Below, one piece after another: positions 36,301-48,500 of a stretch of DNA of 64,000 nucleotides. The position numbers and the translations under genes were made by a program. How positions within the stretch are numbered: position 1 is the stretch's first letter; every line of letters starts with the position of its first letter. This stretch comes from Sanghuangporus weigelae (Eukaryota > Basidiomycota > Agaricomycetes > Hymenochaetales > Hymenochaetaceae): positions 1,674,001 to 1,738,000 of the forward strand of contig CP137322.1 of NCBI GenBank assembly GCA_033182465.1, given 5' to 3'. Under the pieces are notes generated by a model. That model worked only from the letters and a program-made list of their open reading frames with translations. It was not told the origin of the DNA and ran no database searches.

Positions 36301-36638
36301 TTCGATTGCTCTGACGAGATGTCCATGCTGTCCTGCTGATCAAATCCGTGATTTGGACGAGAACCAGTGGCAAGGGCACGATCGAAGTCAGGAGCTGGAG
36401 GGAAAGCAGAATGAGATTGTTGTTGCTGCTGTTGTTGCTGTTGTTGCTGGTTGTGGGGGTGGGTTGGAGAGGGGGAGTAGTCAAGGGTCATGCGCTTGTC
36501 GTTGCGGGGATTGAGCAGATCCGCGATGTCGAAAGGGGAGGAAATGAAGGGAGCAGGAGAGCGGTGGTCCATCTGACGAGGATCGTTTGAAGAGTGGGAG
36601 AGCAGAGAGGACCAGACAGCGGCGGCTGTTTGGCTCAT
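33374..36638 (-). CDS. CSL-family transcription factor (RBP-J/Su(H)/Cbf11-like)
   Basis: Sequence-specific DNA-binding protein of the CSL family, known in fungi from fission yeast Cbf11/Cbf12. Start MSQTAAAVWSSLL at 36638. A disordered N-terminus of ~350 residues includes 11 consecutive Gln. The Rel-like N-terminal domain reads YLDQYVRTPNRIAFGERTV, then SSKVAQKSYGTEKRFLCPPP. The beta-trefoil is built across three exons: SGEPMPQEGSVEWTSTSGK, TTFIGRCVGKQLYISDVDEK, ELCINHGSTISLFHRLRSQT and VSTKYLCVSGSGASFKG. Then WDPFVMYIVDVNKP leads through a poly-Pro insert to a C-terminal domain (QIPIFYNQTVVLQCL, SQLHKIAFEVYD, TLYGENFNKADPVTVFFG). A long Ser/Gly-rich insert precedes the last Ig-like part. All splice joins restore conserved sequence. 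Ends at 33374. Confidence 0.93.
36417..36449 (-). repeat. CAG/CAA tract encoding 11 glutamines in the CSL factor
   Basis: Eleven consecutive CAA/CAG codons on the minus strand, flanked by HPHN and SHSAF. The mixture of CAA and CAG makes it less prone to slippage than a pure tract. Confidence 0.95.
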
Positions 36639-38898
36639 GAATAGGCGGGGAGGTGGAGGAGGAGAAGACCAAATCGAATCTGATTTATACGAGCGGCAAG
36701 AAGGCGGCGGTCTGCGCTCCCCGTGATCGTGACAGAAGCGTGACTGTCGCGGGGTACGTCACGTAAGTAGTCTTCGACGGCAAAAGGCGGTGCGTGCTGT
36801 TGTCACGACAGAAGGGCCTGTAGTAGGGGCAATAAGCGAGTTGACGGCAGCGGATGTTTGATGCCTCTGTGCGGATAAAGTGCGAGCGAGAGTGGGAGGG
36901 AAGGAGGATGCAAAGACGGCAAGAGTAGTGATATTCTATTCTGCTAGTGATTTATAGAGGAGGAGATGAGCGGAGGTTGTAGTCAAGATGGGCCGCGGAG
37001 TCCGTGTCTGACTTGATGCTCACAAATGACTGACCAGTGCTCTTGGTGTATAATACACAATCAGAGGCGGAGCCAGTATAGTATTGCAGATTAGACCAGC
37101 GCAGGCACCGTCCAGCACTCAGTATGATTGCCTCTTTGCTATTGCCGTTCGATATACGCCATTCGTCTCCCATGGCTCTGCCCGGACTTTCTTCCCAGCC
37201 TATCGTCAGCAGTGCACTCGCTCTCTATCCGTCCCTCGTGGCTCACTCTGCTTCTGCCGTTCTTCTTAAAACACGCAGCTCCGCCTCAAACTCTTTTTTT
37301 TTTCTTCCCCCACAGGTCCCAAAGACCCGAGTCTATGCCGGCATAGTCCGCTGCCTCGCCGAAATAGACGCGTCAGTCACGCCCGGGCGCGTTTGTCGCC
37401 CCGACCGGCATACCATGCACCGAAGGTGAGTGATCGAGCAAAATTAATAATTAGTAAATGGGCGGTCTCCTCGGCGATAACGTAGGCTGCTCGTCTGTTC
37501 TGCTGCCTCGCCTAACACTGTAGTGCGTTCAAATCTCGATGAACGCCCACCACTCCGACAACAGCAGGACACAACAGATGTTCCCATCCAGGGACGGAAG
37601 ATGCTGACAAAGCGGCTCTGGTGGACTTCCGAAGCGGGAAGAAACTCAAATGTCTGCTGGACGTGCATCTTGTGCCTGGGCCATCGCTTCTCTGGCTAGG
37701 ACCATATGGACCTCCTTCACGGCCCAGAGTCGGCTCGGAGCTCTTGACGTTGGACCCGGACGCTGTAGCCTCTGTCTCTTGATGGAACACCCCTTCTTTC
37801 AAGTTGCTCCTCTTCTTTCGGCTCTAGTTATTCATCACTCACCGCCGCCTGTCTTCCGTAGACAGCGCAGGTTGATGCGTAGTCCCCGTAATCTCTACCG
37901 GTTATTACGCATTCGATCGGCTAGATCACCTCCGCTACTCGGCGACACATCTGTCTGTCTGTCCTCGATTCGTGTATGACTTTAAACAATCAGGCATCAA
38001 GTCGGCATGGTAGTGGATGCACATGTTGTCTTGATCCAGTGTCTCACTCAGACTAAATCGTAATCTTTTTTTCGCTCTGACTTGGTCTGCCTTGGTCGCG
38101 CGAACGATCTAAAGTCCGACAAACTCGCGTGGCAATCGATAACCGTGGCCATGCCAAGTGCTTTTCAAGTAAGTACTGTACACGCGAGTGCTCCACATTT
38201 ACGAGTGAAGAAAATAATTCAAGTGGTCGCGGGGAGAGATGGTGTCAGGCCCCACCTGTTGTATGCGACACAAACTCGTGTGCTTCGTTAAGAGGCTAAT
38301 TCCCAGTTCGCGGTCCATTCGAACGCGCCAGTATCCCGATCGAGATTTGGTGCATTGTGGGTAGACAAGTACATGCAGCGTACATTCTGAGCGGAGAGTT
38401 AATTGCGCTAGGAGAAAAAAGACCCGCCGCGTCTCGGCGTGCGCCGTGCTCGGTGGTTCTTTCTGGATCTCTTTCTTGCACTGCGAACTCCATGCGACGT
38501 GAAGCCTCTTACCAAATCTGGGTCACTTTTCACTCTCTGACACATCTAAACTTCCTTTCTCTCCTTCTTGGTTGCTCAAGGTTCTTGTAGCTTATCCTAT
38601 GGAATGCATCGAGAACACATGCGCCGTATGGTTCAGCTTTTAGATGGGAGCGGTTGCGTATTGGGTAATCGCTCTGCGATTTGTCGTGATCGAATTGCAT
38701 GAACATGACCTATGCTCATTGTGGATACGTGTGGTATGGTTTTGCGTCTCATCAATTGATACTCCTCTTTCTTGCTATCTGCCAATCCAGACATGACTAT
38801 TATGCAGCCATGGACTGGAGAATGTTATCAAACGAGTCGACAACCAACTAAAGCGTCGCACGCAGGACAATTTTTGCCTCCCTGACCGCATGCTCTAT
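36639..38898. other. Upstream region of the CSL gene, no gene seen
   Basis: About 2.3 kb. The first few hundred bases are probably the CSL promoter and 5' UTR. A pyrimidine tract ending CCCCCACAG near 37290-37316 looks like a plus-strand 3' splice site, but no coding exon follows it. ORFs are short and mutually overlapping. Confidence 0.5.
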
Positions 38899-39513
38899 TC
38901 AACTTGATTCTGAAAGAAGAGATGCACCGACAATCTCTGTCCAATCCCTTGCCCTCTCTTGCTTCTTACCTTCTCCCGCAATACTCATGCAATCATTCAA
39001 TGAAGAAATGAGAATCCGCTTGACAGTCACCCTCCAGAAAGACATATCGTTGCCGAAATATGGTTTCGCAGCCGCGGACTCGGTTACCCGGGGTGTCTTT
39101 ACCACCCTTGTCCCGAGCACGGCACTCACGGCGTACGTGTTTCCCATTCTTTTGGTACGCTCGCGTGAAAGAGCGAAATGAGAGAACGATCGCCTCAAGG
39201 TCCAGGAAGCCTCGCGAAGATGCGTGATGGCTTTGACGCCTATTGGCAGGGGCCCACAGAACTGGCTGGACGCAATAAAGCTCGTGATTGAGTCCGATTC
39301 CGATCCGGAAAGGGAAGCTACCTTCAGAATGGCCAAAAATCGGCTAGGGACGAGCAATGACCGTCGGACTTCTCTTAACTTACTAGCAATAGGATTCCCC
39401 TCTTCCCACAGTCCTTCTCTCATTTTACCCCTTGCCAAGCCCCGATTCAATTCTCCCATTGTGTATGCATGCATCCGAGCCCCCCAAAAGCAAAAGTTAA
39501 AATACCTCCGCAT
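38899..39513 (-). CDS. Doubtful 204-codon ORF
   Basis: An uninterrupted 204-codon frame in a gene-poor block. It has no recognised motif, signal peptide or membrane helix. It overlaps plus-strand frames of 64 and 161 codons, so an unusual base composition could explain all three. The residue mix (Arg/Ser-rich, e.g. SFSHFALSRERTKRMG) is typical of chance ORFs. Listed only because it is the longest frame in the block. Confidence 0.2.
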   Translation of the reverse strand: MRRYFNFCFWGARMHAYTMGELNRGLARGKMREGLWEEGNPIASKLREVRRSLLVPSRFLAILKVASLSGSESDSITSFIASSQFCGPLPIGVKAITHLREASWTLRRSFSHFALSRERTKRMGNTYAVSAVLGTRVVKTPRVTESAAAKPYFGNDMSFWRVTVKRILISSLNDCMSIAGEGKKQERARDWTEIVGASLLSESS

Positions 39514-42500
39514 TCTAAACTCGACTGAATTGCATTATGGATTCTTCTTTGCTTTCTATCTTTGCTTACACTCCTCAATGGTGACCAAGTGTGTTTGTAA
39601 GGGCTACCGAACCTGGATGTCTGAGCTCACGGCGACTCTCACAGAAATCAAGTGTATGTACATACACGAGGCCGCAAGACCAGTATGGCTGACGCAGAGT
39701 TTGGAATAGATAGGAGTGCATGGAAAGCCAGATATTTTAATAAGCGAGTTGATATCCATATTTGGGACAATCCTGACTGATAATTCTCAGCATGACGCAC
39801 CAGCAATGGGGATGTAACAATAATAGACTTGCGAGGATGAGCGGGGGGCTTTCTGTATCAATAACAGTACTGTACCATTAGGCCGATCGGGAGAATCTCA
39901 TACATATGGCTTGTGTCCAACGACACTGGTCTCCCTTTCGCACAAAAATATTGATAACATATGCTCTTACGTCTTACTCCGCATCCTCGATCAACACGTT
40001 GCGCCTCGGAGCCGCTTTTTTTTCTCCCTTTCCAGACAATCGCAAGTCACTTTCGGGCGAATCGGAAATGAAAATTAGATACTATGGGAAATTACAGGAG
40101 AGTTTCTTGAGTTGCGCATGCTAAAATCTATCATCGCGGCTCCTGAGAGCTGTGTCGTCCAGGCACTGTTTTGGATTCGATTAATGGTTACAACGAATCG
40201 GAAGAAGAACTGACTTGTTGGGAACCCGCAGATAGGACTTGGTTCCGTCCGTGTTCACTTCTCGACAACCCTTACAATGAATGATGGCGGTCTCAGCAGC
40301 GTTCGACATTTTGAAGCGCCCGCACACTTTGATGCGTTTCGAATTGTTTCTGGCCTGTGTCGGCGGTGAACACCAACTTCTCCGACGTTGAATCAGCGCA
40401 GCGCCTAATCCGGATCCGATCGAAATGTATCCGAAGTTTTTGAATGATTGTAGCAATCGACGTGCATTACAAAACGGAAATATTTCACGTTGATTGAGTG
40501 GCCAAGAACTGCTGTAATACCGACCTTAGAGATTCACGTATAAGTAAAGATAGCCGTCACCTACTTCAAATTGCAGAGTATATGCGAAATGATGCGCCCA
40601 CAAAACCAAACGCGCCACAATGCGGAACGCGGTCTCGCCTTCGCCGTCTAATAAGACAAATAGTAATTGGATTATATGATAATGTTCGTGACTCATACAT
40701 TCCAGTCTCAGCCATGACTATCTTGGTTGACTAGCAGGCAAGAAACATTCAGCTAATTTTGTGTAAATCGCGCATCTTTGCGCGATCTTGTTCCGATATA
40801 TACCAACAGCATTGCCTTCCTAGTCAATCCACTGCGGATCTAGACGAGCACTTCCGATGATGCTCTATAATTAGTTTGTCAGGCCCATTTGGAAGGTCTA
40901 CTTTTAAGCCTCCTTGGCACACGGAGAGGCGGTGGACCTGTTCAGAACAAACATATCATACGCGCCATGCGGTGCGTAACATGAGCGGACAGAATGATGA
41001 CCGACATCATTCGCGTGCCAGTAGTCCAATCAAAATATTTTGAGGCGATGAGCGGGCGATCAAAGCCCCTGGTGAATCCGAACACAATTGACGCCCGCCT
41101 GTCTATCTAATATATCCAAATAAATTGGCGGAGAGCCGACGGAGCTGATGATTCAATGCAGTGACGAGACGATTCTCCACCAGTGGCTTCATCTAGGATC
41201 TTGACATCTGCATTCTCTGGACTATGCTAAGTTTAACGATATGCAGAAAGTAGCCTTCTGTGTCCGAAGCAGTGATCGTGCTTCTGAATATTAGATATGC
41301 GTTGACCTGCACTTATTGTGAAATTATGCACAGCCCTTCAATTCGTAGCGACAGATTCCTGCTTCCGCGCCTAAGAATGGGCCATCGCGTACAAAAAATT
41401 GAGAGATGTAGATCACTCAGCTTCAGAAAATTGGAAATTGGAGGTCCGAAACTTTATTTCGAGCCTCACCTTGAACATGTTCCCTATATCACCATCAAGT
41501 TATTCAGTTGAAGTCGACAAGTCCTCGGCGTGCGGACATAAGGCGCTTCTAGGAATTCTTCTCACCATCCAGAGGGTCACGTAGTCAGCACGGAAAGTGA
41601 CTTCTTCGGATTCGCTTGCAGAAAAATGAAAACCCACCGTGATGTTCATAAAACCGACAGCTGTGGACACTAGTGAGAACAGATGATGTGAAGAGCTACG
41701 GTGATCCATTCAATTGCAAAACACTGGACCTCGTTGAGTGCCACTCGTTGGGCACATAACCGCACATAAAGAGACAATGATGCCGAATGCATTCGCTCAT
41801 TGCATGGCACCGGAAGAGAATGGTCTAGAATGATGAGTTCAGTTAACGGAGCATTTGGTAACAGTTCCGGTTAACAGGCGTATTGCTCACTGTTCAAGAA
41901 AAGTCTTCAATGTCATGTTTCGACAATTTGACCAGACCGTCACTACTGGCGTATTGGCATGAAAAGTGGCACCGACAGTAACCAAAGTATGGTCTGCAAA
42001 GACTTTCATGCACATTCCCTGGAGTAGCGTACTACCCTGGAAACTTAGACAAAAATAGCTCAATAAATGAGAGATCACTTATCCTTCACGTAGTCTATCC
42101 AGGTCCAGAAGTAACGCAGAATATCAAGGCCATGACAAAAGTTCGAAAGAACCGCAGAGATGTCGTGTCAGCTGAGCGAGACCGAGAACCCAGTTGAAGA
42201 ATGAGGCGCCGCTTAAGCATGTGCTCATTAGCAGGCTTGAGAACGAGAGATTGTTTCTGCTGTGTCCTAAAAGCGTTTTTTCCGCAGATTATACATGTGC
42301 TCCGCGCGTCTCGAAGCAGCTAGTGTCGTACATCATAGTTTTAAATCTGTTCTGAAGCATGTCGGACCTGTTTACATGCCTAATCTGGAATCAATACGCC
42401 CACTGTTATCACGTATCATAGTAGTGTACACATGGCCCCCCAGGAGACTGTGACGAACTTCGTTGAGTAACATCAGATAGACCAAAGGATACGTGTTGAC

Positions 42501-43905
42501 AGATACCTCTCGTGCAGTCATGGAGACCGAGTTTTAAAAAAAGTACTATACAATCAACATGAGCCTGAGGGGCAATCAATCAGTAAGTGGTCAACAGTCA
42601 AAGATTCGCATGGTTCCGCTTCCCGCAAAATCAATAAGCAACAGTCTCAGCAAATCGTCGCAAAGAAGTCCTTGAGCAGATATCTTAGGAAAGCTACGAA
42701 CACAGTTTGATTCTTGATAAAATTCCATGATTGAAGAGAGCTTACAGGGATTGACAGTACGATGAACCCGGTTCAGAGACTGACAACAGCTAGAATATCT
42801 AGTGAGCAAACACCTGCCGCCTGATTGGACTCTAGAAGTCGAATAGGACGCCATTCGGGTAACCGGCAACGATACATTCCTATCTTGTTCCTGGGATATT
42901 GACGTGGGGAGATAACTTCATTCGTGATAAGAGATCAGCGTGTAGTACAATTGCGAATATGACGAACCTTCATCCATGAGAATATAGATATTCACGGACA
43001 GCTCCATTCTGGCTAAAGAAGAGAGATAACACTGTATTGGGACCTCCGTCTCCGCAAGGAAAAAACTAGGCAACACTGCTGAGCTATTCGAAGATGAGCC
43101 ATGTGTACGAGGGCGTTCTTCGTACGTGCGAAGCGGGGCATCGCAAGTATGAGCGAAATCTTCTCGATAACGAAGCGCCTTCTTTCTCCGTCTCTCCATC
43201 TGAAAAGTAACACACCACATTCCGCCAACAGGGCGCGCGTCACAAACAACGCGGCGTAGAATGTTTCTTGTTTCTTGTTCTGTTCAAGCAGATGGTCCAA
43301 GACGGTGCCCAAAATAACTGGAATCGTAACTGCCGAGATAAAGATGACTTTCGTGTAATGGTACTATGAGTCGCAGTAATTCACGAGAGTGAGGCTGGAC
43401 TTCGCTGGTCCAAAGCAATCGTAATACAGTTACAGAAAGTGAGCGCAGGCCAAAACCTTCGAACTTTTAGGAAACCAGTTCTCTAGATAATAATTTAGGC
43501 GCTCAAACGTGCCGTGCCGGTTCTCCAGAGATGTACTGTTTGGAACTCAAGCTTGAGGATCCGATCTTTTGATCCAGAGAAGATAGCTTGGAGTTCTGAT
43601 GAACAGAGAAACGGCTCTTTCAGAGATGCAAGGATGGGTGACATAGCTTCTGAGAAAACGGAGTAAAAGAAAGAATAATCCAATAAATTATAAAACAAGC
43701 AAGATCGGGACTCGTGACTTACAGAGGCACGTGCAAGACGGCGTAAAGACCGGCGCAGCCGCTATGCCAGGTCGCTAATTGCCAAGAGGTGTGGAGATTG
43801 TGCTAGCTCGTCCATGTTGTTTGGCGCGGATACGCGGCGCTAGGTGCTACTCTTCCTAGGCGTTCTAAAGAGACTGTAGTTGCGGTATATACGTTTTGTG
43901 TTGAC
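39514..43905. other. Gene-free block 2 (about 4.4 kb)
   Basis: Only short ORFs (100 codons or less) on both strands, none with recognisable motifs, and no exon chain could be assembled. The only local structure I noticed is a small 7-bp hairpin at 40767-40786 (ATCGCGC, 6-nt loop, GCGCGAT). Confidence 0.55.
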
Positions 43906-45576
43906 ATGACTTCCACTCGTCCTCGGCCTCCGCCACCTCCGCTACGGTTATCGAAGGACCATAGAACATCAACTATACATACCGACAACCAATTTCTCTA
44001 CGATCTACCCTCTGCATCCTCCATCTGCTCTCCGTCTTCGGATCGTGACCAACAAGAAGATATACCCCTAAATTCGCCAACTAGGTCTCGTCCCCCAAGT
44101 AGATTTAGCACCCATCCAGCAAACAGGCCTGCTCGGGCTCTTTCTCCCCCTTCGCGTTCGCCCCGGGGCCGGATTTCTCCTTCACCGGGCAGGAACATTG
44201 ATGAAGACTTGGAAAAATTTGCTCTCAAATGCCGTGCATGGTACGCAGTAACTATTTTCAAAAGCAGTCGCATATCAAGTTCCTCATTCTTTATCATGTC
44301 AGGTACTATGATCAAGACGAAGAAGCTGGCCGCCAAATGACCCAAATACTTGCCGGGCTTCCTCAGTCTCTCCGGGCAAATTACGCTAGAATACAAGCCC
44401 ATATACGAGCTTCGTATCATACGTACCTTGCTGCCCGACGCCAGGCTGAATTTCATGCACATCTGAATTCTACTGCTCCCGGAGGGTCACTGGCGCCTCA
44501 TTCTCGAGCCCATCCGTTTACTTCATCCGCTAAACGCGAGAGGTGGGAACGCTTCGAACAATTCGTCAAAACTTGGTGCAACCCCTCAATGCCAGGAACA
44601 AAACCCTTTTTCGAGAGCTTATGGGCGAGCATGAGACTCCAAGTCGTCCCAGAGAATCTCGGTGGAGCTGGCTGTAGGCGGATTGAATGGGAATTTGATG
44701 ACGCTGTCTTTATGGAGTCCGCGTATGTTATAGATCACCCTCTCCTGAGTTCCGACTTGAATTCTAACGTATCGTTTATTGAAGCGGCAAAGAATTTATG
44801 CTAGAAGCTATTGATGTTCTCAAGGGGGTCAGTAGAATATTAGACTTTTTAGCTGAGATATTGAATTGCTAATATGCATATAGGTCTTAGGATTCGAGGA
44901 GAGATTAATTTCTCGTTCTTGTATCCGGCTGTCGGACGACACGGTCTCGGCACAACAGCATGTACGATCACAGTCGGAGCCTTTAAGCTCTTTGCTTCTC
45001 GCGCCGTCGTGTTCCCAGAAACCGGCCAGACCCGCGCTACGAACTCATTCGACTCGATCTCGAGCACCATCTGACCCCTTTCTTGATTCTAACACTGCTC
45101 ATTCGACGTCCCCCCGGAACGTAGGATCTTTTCAAGAGTCGAAGAGCAATTCGGGGAATCTTTCCACCGGGCTACCGTCCCCGCCCACAGGTGCCGAAAT
45201 CGACGCGCTGCTCCTACGGACTGCCGGCGGAGAGCGTAGATATGCGCCATCTTTGTCATCAGACACATTCGATGGGCAAGCTCAACTGCGAACCTGGACG
45301 ATGCCAGATCTCTCCGACCCAGAGCTAATTTCGTTGTTGTCTGTTTTTCCGTCCTTCTTAACCCGTAGAACACTCCCGCGCTTTCCTGGCATGGCTGCAC
45401 GCAATAGAGAGCGTCTGTCTGACCTTGAGGAAGGTGCTACGCGGGTATTGGATGTACAGGGCGATCTGCGTGTTGGCACTGGTGTCCTCCGGATAGGGAA
45501 CCGGCAAAGGTCAGGCGCCTGGCGAGGGAATTGGTGGGAGCGCTTCAAGATCTGGCTGCGGAGTCTGTTTCGGTAG
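43906..45576 (+). CDS. Uncharacterised protein, Pro/Ser-rich N-terminus, four exons
   Basis: Start MTSTRPRPPPPPLRLSKDH. Four exons can be joined with canonical introns. CRAW joins YYDQDEEAGRQMTQILAGLP; VFMESA joins GKEFMLEAIDVLKG; that joins VLGFEERLISRSCIRLSDD. The first ~110 residues are Pro/Ser/Arg-rich and disordered. The middle (residues ~120-300) looks folded: SLRANYARIQAHIRASYHTYLAARR, RWERFEQFVKTWCNPSMPGTK, FFESLWASMRLQVVPENLGGAG and RRIEWEFDDAVF. The C-terminal part is Ser/Arg-rich, with an ordered block RTWTMPDLSDPELISLLSVFPSFL and an aromatic basic end (NWWERFKIWLRSLFR). I do not recognise the family. It stands alone between two gene-free blocks. Confidence 0.8.
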
Positions 45577-48500
45577 TATATGCACCGGGAGTGTCGAATC
45601 ATTCTGCTGTTCAATGGTGACAACCAGATGCATTTGCTTCTGACTTCATTTGGGACCGCTTCGAACTCTGTCATTGGAACATGTGTGTGTGTGTGTGAGT
45701 TCTGCAAGGTGCTCTGCACGTTGACTCTCAAGGACGCCTTTCTGGGCTTCGTGACCTTGTGCTTCTGATGTCGTTGTCTTTATTGCCTATATTTTGACAT
45801 GGACATGGACATGGACATTCTAGTAGCATGTGCATACCGCGGGCTGGAATCGCAGTTGTTCTCTTCTCTTTCCGTCTTTCTTTGGGTCTACTTTCGGACT
45901 TTGTGGTTTGTAGGAAATACCAATCACGGGCATCATTAATTCATCGTAACTTGCCATGGCACTAGCACGCCCACTGTTGCTGAAGATGAGGTCGAACTGG
46001 CCCCTTATAGAAGCATACTGGATGCATTTCGCGTCACCACGACGAATGACTTGAGCGTCCGAGCCCTTGCACCGCAACTACGCAGCCTTTCTCCCAATCC
46101 ATCCGAGGGGACTGACTCTGTCGCAAGAGAATATCGGAGCGGGCAACTAAAAGAGTGATGATTAGGCATGCAGGTCGAATAAACTCAGCTCTTCGGCTAG
46201 GCAAGTTATTTTTGATACTCTAATTGAGAGTTACTACACTAACGGATTATAAGTTCGAATAAGTTCGACGTGTGCGTAATTCAACCCCTTCTGTTCACTC
46301 GACATAGCAAGCAGTCGCATCGTCTTTGATCAGAAATGGGAACAGCCTAGCTCTATCACCGCTGAGATTGTCCTCTTTGAAATGTGATCGTAGAAAGATT
46401 GTAATTCGATGCTTTCGTTTGTCAAAGAATCGACGATCATTGGTACGGAATTTCCCACCAAGAACTTGAATATGCTTCTATTTTTCCACCAGGCTTGTTA
46501 CCGAATGTGGTAAACTTTGTACGCCTAGGGTGCTGCTCCATGGTATTGGAGAGCTCAGGCATTCGCCTCTTGACGTAGACACGCGTTTACCACTCACTAG
46601 TGCTGGTCACGAGGAACATATCTAGACTTCCCTCTACTTTATATGGGTTTCTCGATGTTTCTTTTCCAGCTTCTTATTTCCTGGCTGGGACGAAGCGTCC
46701 CAGGGCCCTTGAACAATATTTAGCATCTTATCCACAAAGCACTTAGCGTAGCTCGGTTCATTTTCAGTTCTTGTATAACGTACGCTTTTTCATGCTTTGA
46801 AGTATTCACAATAACGCCGAACATTTCAGCGGAGCGAACTGACAGGCTTACGAAGCATCATAGACCGACATCTACTCGTGCCTTCAGGTTCTGCCATGCG
46901 CGTCATACGCCCGCGGAGAAAGGCTGGATGCGTGGATCAAACAAAATCCACTGCATTGATCCGCTTCCTCGGTAAATACACCTTTCTTCTCTTACCACAG
47001 CAACAGCTTCTCCAGAGGATTTGCTTTTCCTATTGAACGATTTGTTTTTAGACCAAAGTGCCGAGAACTGATTCTGTGTTCGGCTTGTCAGGGCACACTA
47101 GAGAAGAACTCAATAGCGCTTCGAAGAAACCACCAGGAACGCGCCATTGACTCCTGTCCATCGAGTAGCTGTGCGCGTCTTGTCTTTCGTAAGATAGTCT
47201 GTTCTGTGGCTTATTAATGCTTCTATCATTATTAAGGCCCGCTGGTCAGAAGTTTTGCCTCTGGATCTGCCAGTGAACTCTTGGTTGGGAAGATCAACGC
47301 CACTTAAGAATATCCGTCCAATGTAGATCGTGATGCACGAAGAGCCCGCCAGGCTTATCGGAATCAGGCATCACATAGGCCTGCACCCACAGCGCTAGCT
47401 TCTCGTCGGCATCCTCCCCATTCACCACCAAGCCGCGTCTGTTCTGGATTTTTGTCCTATTTATACGTGAAGTTGGCGAGTATCCGTTGGTCGTTTCTGG
47501 TGCCTGACTGAAATTGGATCATCCCAAGATAAATGCGCGTGCCTTGCAAATAACACGGCCTTTGAATACTATGTCGCTATCCTTTCAAGCTGGAACTCCT
47601 CTAGCTAAGATCCGTATTTTTATAGTATGTCGAATGCGATAGGTGTGCTAAGTCTCTGCGACGCTTCTCTTCTTCGTTGGAATCAACTAGATCATTAATT
47701 AAGTTTACACAGCTCTGGTGACGTGCCTGGAGTGCACATGCTCGTCTCCACCAACAGACCTAGTTCTTTCTGCAATAGATAGATGGAAGATTGAAAATGA
47801 TGCGGCAGCTTGCTAACAGCTTCAACCTGTAAATAACGACCAGTTCAAATGCTAGGAGGGCCAGGCAGTCAGGGATCTCGACAAGAATCACGGAAGAGCT
47901 ATCTGGTCAAAGGTTTGGACCTGAACAATGTTCCCTGCAGACTGCTGAACCCACTAGATGGTGGCCATCCTCTATTTCCGTCGCGCTCTTCCATCAGAGC
48001 CGATTACCAAATCTACTTACATACAAGAGATTTATGCCATAACTCTTTCTCTAGACGCTGCAAAACTAGAGGATAATAATAAGGGAATCGGGCCCAGTCC
48101 CATTCCGCCTCGCGAGTCAGGTATTTAGACCTCCTGCCGACTTGCTGGCTGGCTGACTAGATTTCTGAATCTTGCAGCTCCACGATTAAAGTCCTGAAAC
48201 CCAAACAATTCTTAGCATTCTCGAGAATAAGTATCGGTCCGACTTGGAGCCCTGTAAGTTCTGTGCGCATCTTTTATCCCTCAAAGTTATTCTATCCGAT
48301 GGACATCTGGCCGAAACTATGTAGAATCGTCTTACCCACCCTATAACACAACGTCCTTGTACATACTTTTTTGGACAATTGTGCCAGAGTTTGTCCTGAT
48401 CTTATCCAGAAGGTTGCAGTTTTGCCTCGGTCCATCAAACTGTGAAGTCCGAATAGAAGCAAAGGATAAGATCGTGAGTATTCGATTCACATGGCGCAAT

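Noticed and set aside
37290-37430. Possible exon after a strong polypyrimidine tract and CAG
   Set aside because: Following sequence gives no recognised protein and no matching donor exon upstream.
37510-37560. GTTCAAATC resembling a tRNA B-box
   Set aside because: No paired T-stem, A-box or cloverleaf nearby.
40767-40786. Perfect 7-bp hairpin with 6-nt loop as a possible terminator or RNA element
   Set aside because: Short, isolated, with no T-run or adjacent gene; expected by chance in 64 kb.
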